DNA of 64,000 nt from NCBI RefSeq assembly GCF_009729415.1, contig NZ_MPKW01000033.1:248001-312000 (forward strand), read 5' to 3'. The translations under genes and the position numbers were made by a program. This stretch comes from Mycolicibacterium sp. CBMA 234. Its GTDB lineage: Bacteria > Actinomycetota > Actinomycetes > Mycobacteriales > Mycobacteriaceae. The first letter of the stretch is position 1, and the number at the start of each line of letters is the position of its first letter. Below are positions 50,653 to 59,605 of the stretch, piece by piece. The notes below the pieces were generated by a model that ran no database searches, had not been told where the DNA came from, and saw only the letters and a list, made by a program, of their open reading frames with translations.

Positions 50653-51828
50653 CTAGACCTCGATGACGACCGCGCCGCCCTGACCGCCGCCGGCGCACAT
50701 CGCGGCGACACCGATGCCGCCGCCACGGCGCTGCAGTTCGTAGATCAGTGTTGTCACCATCCGCGCGCCCGATGCCGCGATGGGATGACCCAGGCTGCAG
50801 CCACTTCCGGAAAAGTTGACCTTCTCCTCGTCAAGGCCGAATTCCTTACACGCCGCGATCGACACCGAGGCGAACGCTTCGTTGACCTCCCACAGCGCAA
50901 CATCGGACGGCTGCAATCCGGCCCGCTGCAGGACCTTGTCGATGGCCCGCAGCGCGCCCAGGCCGGTGTCCCGCGGCGCGACACCGGCGGCCGCCCACGC
51001 GCGCACTGTCGCCATCTTCGTCAGATTCTCCGCCTCGGCGTACGCGGCGTCGACGATCGCCACCGCTGCGCAGGCGTCATTGGTGCCACTGCTGTTGCCG
51101 GCAGTGATCGAGAAGCCCTCGATCTCGGGATGCAGCGGCTTCAACTGGGCGAGTTTCTCCGCAGTCGTGTCACGACGGGGGAACTCGTCGACACTGAAAT
51201 CGATGACGGAACCGTCGGGCAGCTGGACCTTCAGGGGCACGATCTCGTCGAGGAACTTGCCCGCGTCGATGGCGGCTATGGCCCGCTGATGCGACCGCGC
51301 GGCCCACGCATCCATCTCTTCGCGGGTGATGCCCATGGCCTGCGCGGTGTTCCAGCCGACCGTGATCGACATGTCCTTGGCGGGTGCGTCCGGTGTCTCG
51401 ACGTGAGTAGGCGGCATCCACCGCTCCTCGAACTTCAGCTCCGGTCCTGGGATGCGCCAGTTCACCAGCGGCGTCATCGACAGCGACTGCACCCCACCTG
51501 CGATCAGCACCCGTTCCATGCCCGAACCGATCTGCGCGGACGCGTTGCCGATCGCGGTGAGGCTACCCGCGCAGTGCCGGTTCACGGACTGGCCGGGTAC
51601 CTGCTGCATGCCGGTGGCATCGGCGGCGTATCGGGCGAGATCACCACCGCCGTAATGCGATTCGGCGAAAATCAGGTCGTCGATCGCGTTCGGGTCGACG
51701 CCGGCGCGGCGCACCACCTCGGGCAGCACCGTGGTGATCAGCGTCTCCGGCGGGGTATTGACCAGGGTCCCCTTGAAGGACCGGCCGATCGCCGTCCGGA
51801 CGGCACCGACGATGACGGGTGTGGGCAT
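50653..51828 (-). CDS. Thiolase (acetyl-CoA acyltransferase)
   Basis: 391 aa from ATG 51828 (MPTPVIVGAVRTAIG); upstream frame crosses the operator. Full thiolase triad: Cys86 in SVNRHCAGSL, His348 in GHPIAASGA, Cys378 in CAGGGQGG, plus NEAF at 316-319. Unlike the two Ltp proteins it should perform true thiolysis of 3-ketoacyl-CoA to acetyl- or propionyl-CoA. Single gene behind a motif B site, convergent with the TetR gene. Confidence 0.94.
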   Translation of the reverse strand: MPTPVIVGAVRTAIGRSFKGTLVNTPPETLITTVLPEVVRRAGVDPNAIDDLIFAESHYGGGDLARYAADATGMQQVPGQSVNRHCAGSLTAIGNASAQIGSGMERVLIAGGVQSLSMTPLVNWRIPGPELKFEERWMPPTHVETPDAPAKDMSITVGWNTAQAMGITREEMDAWAARSHQRAIAAIDAGKFLDEIVPLKVQLPDGSVIDFSVDEFPRRDTTAEKLAQLKPLHPEIEGFSITAGNSSGTNDACAAVAIVDAAYAEAENLTKMATVRAWAAAGVAPRDTGLGALRAIDKVLQRAGLQPSDVALWEVNEAFASVSIAACKEFGLDEEKVNFSGSGCSLGHPIAASGARMVTTLIYELQRRGGGIGVAAMCAGGGQGGAVVIEV

Positions 51829-51859
51829 GCTCGACCTCAACTTCTCGGGTTGTAACAGA

Positions 51860-51878
51860 TACTGTTGCGTTAACAGTA
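51860..51878. promoter_or_regulatory. Motif B operator (best copy): TACTGTTGCGTTAACAGTA
   Basis: Seven-base arms TACTGTT and AACAGTA are perfect; with one more base each side the arms are ATACTGTT and AACAGTAT around GCGTT. It lies 32 bp before the thiolase start (51828) and ends 12 bp before the upstream hydratase stop (51890). Confidence 0.75.
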
Positions 51879-51889
51879 TACGAGACCGG

Positions 51890-52756
51890 TCAGCCCGGCT
51901 CATCTACGTGGAAGTGCTCGTCGCGCAGCCGGAAGGCCTCCTTGGTGCCGTGTTCGGCGCGCGTCTTGACGAAGTTGAACTCACCCTCGGCGAACTGCAG
52001 GTTCGTGCCATACGCGTGGAACAGGTAGCTCGCCACTTCCTCACCCTGGTAAGCCTGGCTCTGCTCGACGAGACGGAACGCCTCCTTGGCCATCACCACG
52101 CCGTCGGCGGGCATCTTCGCGGCTTTGTCGGCCCAGTACCGCGCCCGTGCGGTAACCGCTTCCGGCGCACAGGTTTCGGTGAAGACTCCCAGATGCTCGA
52201 CTGCGCCCGCCTCGACGATGTCGCCGGTCAGCAGAAGCCTGCGGGCCAGCACCGGGCCGAGTCGATGGAAGAACATGTGCAGGCTCCCCAGCGCCGGCCC
52301 CAGGAATCTCGTCGCCGGCATCCCGATCCGGGTGTCCCGGGCGATGACCGAGATGTCGGTCATCAGCGCCATCTCGAAACCGCCGCCGAGCGCATATCCA
52401 CTGATCTCCCCCACGGTGACCTTCGGGAAGCCCATCAGGTTGTGATAAAAGCCGAATGACTTGCGGTCCACCGTGAGTCGGCGACGCTGACTCGGCCGGC
52501 TCTTGGCTTTCCCCTCCCCCGACCCGTACCAGCCGTAGGCGTTGTTCATATCCGCCCCGGTACTGAAAACTCCCCCATTGCCGCGCAGCAGGACCACGGT
52601 GGTGTCATCGTCCTCGGCGACCTGATCGAGGTAGCGGGCAAGCTGGTCACGCATCGCGGCGTCGTACGAGTTGCGCTTGGCGGGGTCGTTGAGCGTGATG
52701 GTCGCGATGCGGTGGTCGTCGTCGACCGAGTACAGAACGCGATCGTCAGTCATCAT
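51890..52756 (-). CDS. Enoyl-CoA hydratase/isomerase family protein
   Basis: 288 aa from ATG 52756 (ATGA overlap; ATG 52753 also possible). ATITLNDPAKRNSYDA, GGVFSTGADMNNAYG with a 20-residue insert, GEISGYALGGGFEMALMTDISV, and PATRFLGPALGSLHMFF where the usual catalytic Glu residues are absent. C-terminal tail of about 25 residues beyond the standard fold. Co-transcribed with the thioesterase. May be an isomerase or hydrolase rather than a hydratase. Confidence 0.88.
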   Translation of the reverse strand: MMTDDRVLYSVDDDHRIATITLNDPAKRNSYDAAMRDQLARYLDQVAEDDDTTVVLLRGNGGVFSTGADMNNAYGWYGSGEGKAKSRPSQRRRLTVDRKSFGFYHNLMGFPKVTVGEISGYALGGGFEMALMTDISVIARDTRIGMPATRFLGPALGSLHMFFHRLGPVLARRLLLTGDIVEAGAVEHLGVFTETCAPEAVTARARYWADKAAKMPADGVVMAKEAFRLVEQSQAYQGEEVASYLFHAYGTNLQFAEGEFNFVKTRAEHGTKEAFRLRDEHFHVDEPG

Positions 52757-53406
52757 TCCTCGAATCCGTTGCGCCGCTTGCTGAATTGAAACCCACTGAG
52801 CTGAGCGGGCCGGGAGGCCACGGTGCTGAACTCACCGATGCAGAGCACGTCCTCATCGCGGAGGAGCCGCGCCGTCGAGACGACAGTGCCGTCGGATTCC
52901 GCACGCACGATGTCGAAGCGCAGTTCGGTGAGAACCGGTGTCGACCGCCGGAAGGTGAGCGTCAGCGCCCGTGTCTTGCCGGTCCGCTCCACGGCACAGC
53001 TCTGATGCTGGGTGACGCAGTCGAAGAACACGGCCAGGAACCCGCCGTTGACCAGACCCGGCGGTCCCTCGTACACCAGCGGGAAGGTCACGCGACCGCT
53101 CGCGGTTTCCTCGTTCAGGTGATCAAAGGCGTACTCGGGAAAACACGGGTTGTAGGCGCCGATGTCGAATGCGTGGTCGAGGTAGATGCGCTGCCGATCG
53201 TCGGCGTCCGCACCGATGCGCGGCGCGAGATCCCGCGGGCCCGCCGCGGCCAGCACACTCTCCCATTCGGAGAACCAGGCGAGCATGTCACCCACCACCG
53301 GATGGTCCCGCTCCAGCGCCAGCAGCAGACCGGTCAGGCGCCGCATCGCGCCGGCCGCCTCGACTGTCTGGGCGAGCGGACGTTCGCCGTACTGGGCCGT
53401 CGACAT
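52753..53406 (-). CDS. Hotdog-fold thioesterase
   Basis: 217 aa from ATG 53406; the long upstream frame is antisense to the next gene. N-terminal helical region, then hotdog: GRVTFPLVYEGPPGLVNGGFLAVFFDCVTQH, TRALTLTFRRSTPVLTELRF and VVSTARLLRDEDVLCIGEF. PaaI-like acyl-CoA thioesterases have this GG-helix with Asp at the active site. Divergent from the hydratase cluster with a motif B site in the gap. Confidence 0.85.
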   Translation of the reverse strand: MSTAQYGERPLAQTVEAAGAMRRLTGLLLALERDHPVVGDMLAWFSEWESVLAAAGPRDLAPRIGADADDRQRIYLDHAFDIGAYNPCFPEYAFDHLNEETASGRVTFPLVYEGPPGLVNGGFLAVFFDCVTQHQSCAVERTGKTRALTLTFRRSTPVLTELRFDIVRAESDGTVVSTARLLRDEDVLCIGEFSTVASRPAQLSGFQFSKRRNGFEE

Positions 53407-53445
53407 ATGCCTCTTTTCCCGCTTGCCGAAAGCAATCGTAGTACA

Positions 53446-53464
53446 TACTGTTGCCATAACAGTA
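53446..53464. promoter_or_regulatory. Motif B operator: TACTGTTGCCATAACAGTA
   Basis: Perfect seven-base arms TACTGTT and AACAGTA around GCCAT, matching the 51860 copy at 16 of 19 positions. It sits between the divergent thioesterase (start 53406) and hydratase cluster (start 53482), ending 17 bp before the latter's ATG. Confidence 0.75.
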
Positions 53465-53481
53465 CGGCATGAGAGAGGACC

Positions 53482-54285
53482 ATGGCAGTGGGCGATGACG
53501 GTTCGATCACCGCGCTTCGCGACGGGTCTGTCCTGAGTCTCATGATCGACCGGCCGTCCCACCGAAACGCGTTGAGCCACTCGATGATCGACCGATTGGT
53601 CACCGAACTCACCGACGCGGCGAGTGACGAAACCCTGCGCGCCGTGCACATCGGCGCGGCAGGCGCGGATTTCTGCAGCGGCGCGGACTGGGTCGCGACG
53701 AACGAGGCGGGCACTCGTCCGCGCACGGGCCATCTGCTGCGACGCATCCCGCATACCGCGCACCGCCTCATCGAACTCGTTGCGACCATTCAGCTTCCGG
53801 TCGTGTGCAGCGTCCGGGGCTGGGCCGTCGGCCTCGGCTGCAACCTGGCCCTTGCGGCCGACTTCACCGTCGCCGGCGACGACGCGACGTTCTGGGAACC
53901 CTTCGCCGCGCGCGGCTTCACGCCCGACTCCGGCGCCAGCTGGCTGTTGCCGCGGCTGGTCGGGCTGGCCCGTGCCAAAGAGATGCTGCTGCTCGGCGAG
54001 AAGGTCGGCGCGAACGAGGCGGCCAACTGGGGCATGATCCATCGCGCCGTCCCGCTGGCCGACCTCGACAACACCGCCGCCGCCCTCGTGGATCGGTTGG
54101 CCTCGGGCCCCACCGTGGCCATCGGCCTGGCCAAGCAGGCCATCCATCAAGCCCAGCACGCGACGCTGTCGCAGGCACTAAACCAGGAGCTGTACAACGT
54201 GGAACTGTCCTGTCGCACGGCAGATTTCAAAGAGGGAATGGCCGCTTTCCGCGAGCACCGTCCCCCACAGTTCAGCGGGCGGTGA
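53482..54285 (+). CDS. Enoyl-CoA hydratase/isomerase family protein
   Basis: 267 aa, GAGAGGAC upstream. LSLMIDRPSHRNALS, GADFCSGADW, VRGWAVGLGCNLALAADFTVA and ARGFTPDSGASWLLPRL with Asp in the place of a catalytic Glu. C-terminal SCRTADFKEGMAAFREHRPPQF is the common crotonase tail. First of three adjacent crotonase genes; two bases before the next ATG. The family repertoire (hydration, isomerisation, C-C or thioester hydrolysis) prevents a firmer call. Confidence 0.9.
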   Translation: MAVGDDGSITALRDGSVLSLMIDRPSHRNALSHSMIDRLVTELTDAASDETLRAVHIGAAGADFCSGADWVATNEAGTRPRTGHLLRRIPHTAHRLIELVATIQLPVVCSVRGWAVGLGCNLALAADFTVAGDDATFWEPFAARGFTPDSGASWLLPRLVGLARAKEMLLLGEKVGANEAANWGMIHRAVPLADLDNTAAALVDRLASGPTVAIGLAKQAIHQAQHATLSQALNQELYNVELSCRTADFKEGMAAFREHRPPQFSGR

Positions 54286-54287
54286 CC

Positions 54288-55088
54288 ATGTTCGACACCA
54301 TCAAGTACGAGGTCGACGGCCACAAGGCCATCATCACGCTGAACCGTCCCGATGCCCTCAACGCCCTGAGCCCGCACATGGTCACCGAGCTGCGCACCGC
54401 CTACGACCGCGCCGAGAACGACGACGCCGTGTGGCTGCTCATCGTCACCGCCACCGGTCGCGGGTTCTGCACCGGCGCCGACGTCAAAGAGATTCCCGGC
54501 GACGGCAAGGTCGTCAACGAACGCCCCTACCTGTCCACCTACGACCAGTGGGAGGCACCGCAGGAGGGCACCCCACCATTCCGGCGGATGGCCAAGCCGG
54601 TCCTGGCCGCCATCAACGGCATCTGCTGCGGTGCGGGTCTGGACTGGGTCACCACCTGCGACATCGTCATCGCCTCCGAGAAGGCCACTTTCTTCGATCC
54701 GCACGTCAGCATCGGCCTGGTGGCCGGCCGGGAAGTCGTCCGGCTCGCGCGGGTGCTGCCGAGGTCGGTGGCGCTGCGAATGGCGTTGATGGGCAAGCAC
54801 GAACGGCTGAGCGCGGACAGGGCGTTCGAGCTCGGGATGATCAGCGAAGTGGTCGAACACGACAGGCTGCTGGAACGGGCCCACGAGATCGCCGACATCA
54901 TCAACTCGAATGCGCCGCTGGCCGTTCGCGGTACGCGGCTGGCTATCCTCAAAGGCCTGGACCTGCCCCTGCACGAAGCCGAGATGCTCGCCGAAGCCTT
55001 CCGCGAACGCAATCTGCACACCGAGGACTCGCTGGAGGGCCCCAAGGCATTCGTCGAGAAACGCGCACCGAACTGGCAATGCCGATGA
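54288..55088 (+). CDS. Enoyl-CoA hydratase/isomerase family protein
   Basis: 266 aa. KAIITLNRPDALNALS, GRGFCTGADVKEIPG, NGICCGAGLDWVTTCDIVIA, FFDPHVSIGLVAGREVVRLARV. The GREVV segment lacks both classical catalytic Glu positions, similar to its downstream neighbour, so the two may form a specialised pair. Overlaps the third crotonase by four bases (ATGA). Confidence 0.9.
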   Translation: MFDTIKYEVDGHKAIITLNRPDALNALSPHMVTELRTAYDRAENDDAVWLLIVTATGRGFCTGADVKEIPGDGKVVNERPYLSTYDQWEAPQEGTPPFRRMAKPVLAAINGICCGAGLDWVTTCDIVIASEKATFFDPHVSIGLVAGREVVRLARVLPRSVALRMALMGKHERLSADRAFELGMISEVVEHDRLLERAHEIADIINSNAPLAVRGTRLAILKGLDLPLHEAEMLAEAFRERNLHTEDSLEGPKAFVEKRAPNWQCR

Positions 55089-55864
55089 CGTTCGAGACCA
55101 TCACACTCGACGTGGACGCTGACGCCCACGTCGCCACCATCACGCTGAACCGGCCGGACGCGCTCAACGCGTTCAACCGCACCATGTGCGCCGAGATGGC
55201 GCAGGCGTGGCAGGCCGTCAAGCTCGACGACACCGTCCATGCGGTGGTGCTACGGGCCGCCGGCGATCGGGCCTTCAGCGCCGGCCTCGACGTGAAAACT
55301 CCCTACGGACAACCGGACAACGTGTGGAACCACGAGGACCCCGGCGAGGCGCTCAGCCCGAAATGGCAGAAGATGTGGAAGCCCGTGGTCTGCGCGGTGA
55401 ACGGCCTGTGCACCGCCGGAGCGTTCTATTTCGTCAACGAATCCGATGTGGTGATCTGCTCGGAGGACGCGACGTTCTTCGATTCGCATGTCAGCGCCGG
55501 GCTGGTGTGCGCGCTGGAACCGGTCGGGCTGATGCGACGGATCGGGCTCGCCGAGACGCTGCGAATTGCGTTGATGGGCAACGACGAACGCGTCGGGGCC
55601 GCCACCGCACTGCGCATCGGGCTGGTGTCCGAGGTGGTGCCTGCCGATCAGCTATGGGACCGCGCGCACGCCATCGCCGCGGGCATCGCCGCCAAGCCAC
55701 CCTCGGCCACCCAGGGCACCGTCAAGGCCATCTGGGAGTCGCTGGACAAGCCGTACCGCGCGGCCATGGAGCAGAACCTGATCTACACGCGCCTCGGGAA
55801 CCCTTTGGGCACGGCCGAACTCGCCGCCGCACCGGAGACGCGAAACTCACCGAGGATCCGGTGA
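55085..55864 (+). CDS. Enoyl-CoA hydratase/isomerase family protein
   Basis: 259 aa from ATG 55085; ATG 55079 would add two residues. VATITLNRPDALNAFN, GDRAFSAGLDVKTPYG, NGLCTAGAFYFVNESDVVI and FFDSHVSAGLVCALEPVGLMRRI. The second oxyanion segment is altered (CTAGAFYF instead of GxAxGxG). Probably a diverged paralogue of 54288-55088. Overlaps the ligase start (GTGA). Confidence 0.9.
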   Translation: MTFETITLDVDADAHVATITLNRPDALNAFNRTMCAEMAQAWQAVKLDDTVHAVVLRAAGDRAFSAGLDVKTPYGQPDNVWNHEDPGEALSPKWQKMWKPVVCAVNGLCTAGAFYFVNESDVVICSEDATFFDSHVSAGLVCALEPVGLMRRIGLAETLRIALMGNDERVGAATALRIGLVSEVVPADQLWDRAHAIAAGIAAKPPSATQGTVKAIWESLDKPYRAAMEQNLIYTRLGNPLGTAELAAAPETRNSPRIR

Positions 55865-57258
55865 CGCACCCACTGAGCACGCGCATCGCCGAGGTGCTGC
55901 AACTGGACCCGGCTGCCAATGCCATTGAATACGAAGGGCAGTGGCATTCGTGGCGCCAACTGGCCGAGATCGCCGATACGGTCGCCACCGCCGCCCCGGG
56001 CGCACAGATCGGGATACTGCTGCGGAACCGGCCCGACCACATCGCCGCGCTGCTCGGAGTCCTGATGACAGGTGGCACCGTCGTCACGATCAACCCGGCC
56101 CGCGGCGAAGAGCGAATCCGTGCCGACCTCGCGGCACTCGATCCGTCCACTGTCATCGGCGACCCTGGCGACCTGGACGCCCAGGCCGCGACGTCGGTGG
56201 CGGGCTTGCGAATCTGGGCGCACAAAGGCACCGCGGCACCCCGTCCTTCAGTTGCGGTGCGCATGCTGACCAGTGGAACGACGGGGCCGCCCAAGCGAAT
56301 CGACCTCACCTACGACATGCTCGCGCGCAGCCTGATGGGTCCGGCACCGACGGCACTGCGACGCGGGGTGGCGATCGTCAATGCCCCCTTGGTTCACATC
56401 GGCGGCGTGTTCCGAGTCTTGCAGTGCGTCACATCGGGGCGGTCGTTCGCCCTACTGGACCGGTTCGACCTGGATCGGTGGGCCGATGCGGTACACCGGC
56501 ACCGTCCCGCAGCGGTATCGCTGGTGCCGGCGGCGCTGCGTGCGGTCCTGCATTCGGACCTGTGTGCCGACGACCTGTCGAGCATCCGTGCGGTGACGTC
56601 GGGTACGGCGCCGCTGTCCCCCGACGATGCCGACGCCTTCACCGCCAAGTTCGGTATCCCGGTGCTGACGTCCTACGCGGCAACCGAATTCGGTGGCGGG
56701 GTCGCCGGCTGGACGGTCGCCGACTATCACGAGTTCTGGAAAGCCAAGCGCGGCAGCGTCGGACGGGCCACGCTGGGCGCGTCGCTGCGCGTCGTCGACG
56801 ACCACGGCAATCCGTTGGCCGCCGACCAATCGGGGCTGCTGGAGGTCAAACCAGGCCAACTCGGGCCATCGGTGGACTGGCTGCGCACCACCGACCTGGC
56901 GCGCATCGACGCCGACGGATTCCTGTGGATCCTGGGGCGCGCCGACCAGGCCATCATCCGGGGCGGGTTCAAAGTGCTCCCCGATGATGTCCGCGCCGCG
57001 CTCGAAGGGCACCCCGCTGTGACGGGCGCTGCGGTCGTGGGCCGTCCCGACGAGAGACTGGGCGAGACCCCGGTCGCCATGGTGGAACTACGGGCACCTG
57101 CCGAGGTCGACGACATCGTCGGCTACCTCCGAACCCGGTTGGCGCGCTATGAGATTCCGAGCTCCATCGCGATCGTCGACCAGATTCCCCGCACCCCCTC
57201 CGGCAAGGCAGATCTGGGCGAAGTCCGCCGGTTCTTCGCCGACGACCATGCCGGATAA
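55861..57258 (+). CDS. Acyl-CoA synthetase (AMP-forming ligase), short
   Basis: 465 aa from GTG 55861. P-loop MLTSGTTGPPKRIDLTYD (Arg after the usual Lys where Gly is common), A5 SYAATEFGGG, TTDLARIDADGFLWILGRAD, and C-terminal RTPSGKADLGEV carrying the adenylation Lys. Shorter than most FadDs because of a compact N-terminus. Followed by a second ligase with an 11-bp overlap. Substrate unknown. Confidence 0.92.
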   Translation: MTHPLSTRIAEVLQLDPAANAIEYEGQWHSWRQLAEIADTVATAAPGAQIGILLRNRPDHIAALLGVLMTGGTVVTINPARGEERIRADLAALDPSTVIGDPGDLDAQAATSVAGLRIWAHKGTAAPRPSVAVRMLTSGTTGPPKRIDLTYDMLARSLMGPAPTALRRGVAIVNAPLVHIGGVFRVLQCVTSGRSFALLDRFDLDRWADAVHRHRPAAVSLVPAALRAVLHSDLCADDLSSIRAVTSGTAPLSPDDADAFTAKFGIPVLTSYAATEFGGGVAGWTVADYHEFWKAKRGSVGRATLGASLRVVDDHGNPLAADQSGLLEVKPGQLGPSVDWLRTTDLARIDADGFLWILGRADQAIIRGGFKVLPDDVRAALEGHPAVTGAAVVGRPDERLGETPVAMVELRAPAEVDDIVGYLRTRLARYEIPSSIAIVDQIPRTPSGKADLGEVRRFFADDHAG

Positions 57259-58747
57259 CACCATCGACCGCCTGGTGCGGGCACGCAGTGCGGCATATCG
57301 CGACAAGCCGGCAGTGATCGATCCGGCCACCTCGACGAGCTATGGCGAACTCGATGCGTCGAGCCGCGACCTGGCGGCAGCGTTCATCGAAGCCGGGATC
57401 GGTGTGGGCACCCGGGTTGGACTGATCATGCCGAACAATGTCGACTGGGTCCGGATCGCCGTCGCGGTGACGCGGATCGGGGCGGTGCTGGTTCCGCTGA
57501 GCACGCTGCTGCGCGGCCCCGAATTGGTCGCGCAATTGCGCGTCGCGGGGGTGCAGCACCTCATCACCGTCGACGAGTTCCGGGGCCACCGGTATGTCGA
57601 TGAACTTCACGCGGAGGAGGCAGCGCTCCCGGAGCTGCGCCGGATCTGGCGCGCCACCGAGCTGCTCGCCGGTGCGGACACCGGCTCAGTCGACGCCATG
57701 GCCGGAATGGTCACGCCTGCAGACACTCTCGCCATCATGTTCACCTCCGGCAGCAGCGGCCCACCCAAGGGTGTCATCCACTCACACGGCGGTGCCCTCG
57801 GCGCGGTAGCGGCAGGCTTGCGGGCGCGCTGTGTCGACACCGATACCCGCCTGTACCTGCCGATGCCCTTCTTCTGGGTGGGCGGATTCGGCAGCGGCAT
57901 CCTGTCGGCGCTCTCGGCCGGCGCCACGCTGGTCACCGAAGAGGTGCCGCGACCAGACACGACCTTGCAGCTTCTGCGGCGCGAACGCGTGACACTGTTT
58001 CGCGGCTGGCCCGACCAGGCCGAAGCGATTGCCCGCCATGCCGATTCGGTCAAGGCGCCGCTACCTGCTCTTCATCAGGGGAGCCTGCCCGCGCTCCTGC
58101 CCGAGGCGCAGCGGCCTGCGCCCGGAGCCCGGGCGCGGCTGTTCGGGATGACGGAGGCGTTCGGCCCGTACTGCGGATACCCGGCCGATACCGACCTACC
58201 TGCGGACAAGTGGGGCAGCTGCGGTAAACCGTTCGCCGGCATAGAGGTTCGGATCGCCGATACCGATACCGCTACCGGAGCACCTCTACCCGCCGGCGAG
58301 GTAGGCATGATCCAGCTCCGGGGGTCGCACCTGATGCGCGGGATCTGCGGGCGCACAAACGAAGACGTGTTCACCACCGACGGCTATTACCCCACCGGCG
58401 ATCTCGGCCATCTCGACGCCGATGGGTTCATGTTCTACCACGGCCGCTGCGACAACATGTTCAAGGTCAACGGCGCGACCGTCTACCCCAGCGAGGTCGA
58501 ACAGGCGTTGCGCACCATCGCCGGGGTCGACGTCGCTGCGGTGACCGACGTGGCCGGCGCGGTCGGGGCGGCCGTCGTGACGCGCAGCCTGACCGTCGAT
58601 CAGCTGCGCGCCGCGGCGCGAAACCGGTTGAGCTCGTTCAAAGTCCCGACGGTGTGGCGAGTGCTGGCCTCAGACGACGCACTGCCCCGGGGCTCCACCG
58701 GGAAGATCGATGTCGCCGCGTTGCGGGAGCTCTTGGCGCAATCCTGA
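57248..58747 (+). CDS. Acyl-CoA synthetase (AMP-forming ligase)
   Basis: 499 aa from ATG 57248. P-loop FTSGSSGPPKGVIHSHG, FGMTEAFGPYCGYP (A5), PTGDLGHLDADGFMFYHGR, and C-terminal RGSTGKIDVAAL with the catalytic Lys. The core has a shortened region between the P-loop and A5 (HQGSLPALLPEAQRP). Last gene of the five-gene + strand set controlled from 53446; its end abuts the convergent thioesterase. Two adjacent ligases suggest two acids or two stages in the pathway. Confidence 0.93.
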   Translation: MPDNTIDRLVRARSAAYRDKPAVIDPATSTSYGELDASSRDLAAAFIEAGIGVGTRVGLIMPNNVDWVRIAVAVTRIGAVLVPLSTLLRGPELVAQLRVAGVQHLITVDEFRGHRYVDELHAEEAALPELRRIWRATELLAGADTGSVDAMAGMVTPADTLAIMFTSGSSGPPKGVIHSHGGALGAVAAGLRARCVDTDTRLYLPMPFFWVGGFGSGILSALSAGATLVTEEVPRPDTTLQLLRRERVTLFRGWPDQAEAIARHADSVKAPLPALHQGSLPALLPEAQRPAPGARARLFGMTEAFGPYCGYPADTDLPADKWGSCGKPFAGIEVRIADTDTATGAPLPAGEVGMIQLRGSHLMRGICGRTNEDVFTTDGYYPTGDLGHLDADGFMFYHGRCDNMFKVNGATVYPSEVEQALRTIAGVDVAAVTDVAGAVGAAVVTRSLTVDQLRAAARNRLSSFKVPTVWRVLASDDALPRGSTGKIDVAALRELLAQS

Positions 58748-59605
58748 CTACAGGCGCGCCGTCGCGGCGACGGCGGCGTCGGAGATTCGCAGCGGACGGA
58801 TCATGCCCTCCTGCGTGAACGAGGCGATGAGCCGGCCGTCCTCGGTATGGACTTGTCCACGCACGTAAGACATTCCGGCCCCGACCTGGGTGCTCTCGTG
58901 GGAGTACAGCAGCCAGCCGTCCCATCCGACGGGTTCGTGGAAGGTGACCGTGACCGTCATCGGTGCGGTGGACACCGTGAGGTGCGCCTGGCTGGTGCCG
59001 ATGCCCGCGTGCGCACGCATGGTCGTCGAGATCGACAGGTGGCCGGTGAAGTGCGCGAGCAGCGCCTTGGCCAGATCGTCGCGCCGCGGGATGGGGTCGT
59101 AGTGCAGCCACGCGTGCAGTTCGGGTGGGCCCACCTCGTCGGGACTGTTGACGTCGACGACATCGACGAGGCGCAACTCGCGGCCGATCATCGGCATGGG
59201 GCTCGGATTCGACTCGGCGGGCGGCGCGACGTGGGGACGGTCCGCGTGATGGCGGATCACGTCGGGTGTCGGGGTGTCGGCGAGCACCGTCACCGTCGCG
59301 CAGCGGCGGCCGTCCTGCTCCACGGCCACCACCGCGGAGGCGAAGCTCCGGCCGTCGTTCACCACGTCGACGACGAACTCGACCGGCAGGTCAACCTGCA
59401 CGGCTCGGCCGAAGATCGCGTGAGCGGAGCGAATTGTCTTGGTCGGCAACAGTTTTGCGACGGCGACGATGGACTGCGCGAGCAGTTGGGTGCCGTCGAC
59501 GATGGCACGTTCGCCGCCATCGCTGAAGCCGCGGAACCGCCCGGCTCCCGCAGGCTGGACATCGAACACATCGAGCATTCCGGTGACGGAGGACGGAGTC
59601 GTCAT
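58748..59605 (-). CDS. Acyl-CoA thioesterase II-like double-hotdog protein
   Basis: 285 aa from ATG 59605 (ATGA overlap). N-terminal hotdog (GGERAIVDGTQLLAQSIVAV, TIRSAHAIFGRAVQVDLPVEF) and C-terminal hotdog (HFTGHLSISTTMRAH, MTVTVTFHEPVGWDGWLLYSHESTQ, GMSYVRGQVHTEDGRLIASFTQEG). This is the TesB architecture, as in 5636-6436, but with low similarity. Last gene of the LLM/DUF427 operon. Confidence 0.88.
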   Translation of the reverse strand: MTTPSSVTGMLDVFDVQPAGAGRFRGFSDGGERAIVDGTQLLAQSIVAVAKLLPTKTIRSAHAIFGRAVQVDLPVEFVVDVVNDGRSFASAVVAVEQDGRRCATVTVLADTPTPDVIRHHADRPHVAPPAESNPSPMPMIGRELRLVDVVDVNSPDEVGPPELHAWLHYDPIPRRDDLAKALLAHFTGHLSISTTMRAHAGIGTSQAHLTVSTAPMTVTVTFHEPVGWDGWLLYSHESTQVGAGMSYVRGQVHTEDGRLIASFTQEGMIRPLRISDAAVAATARL

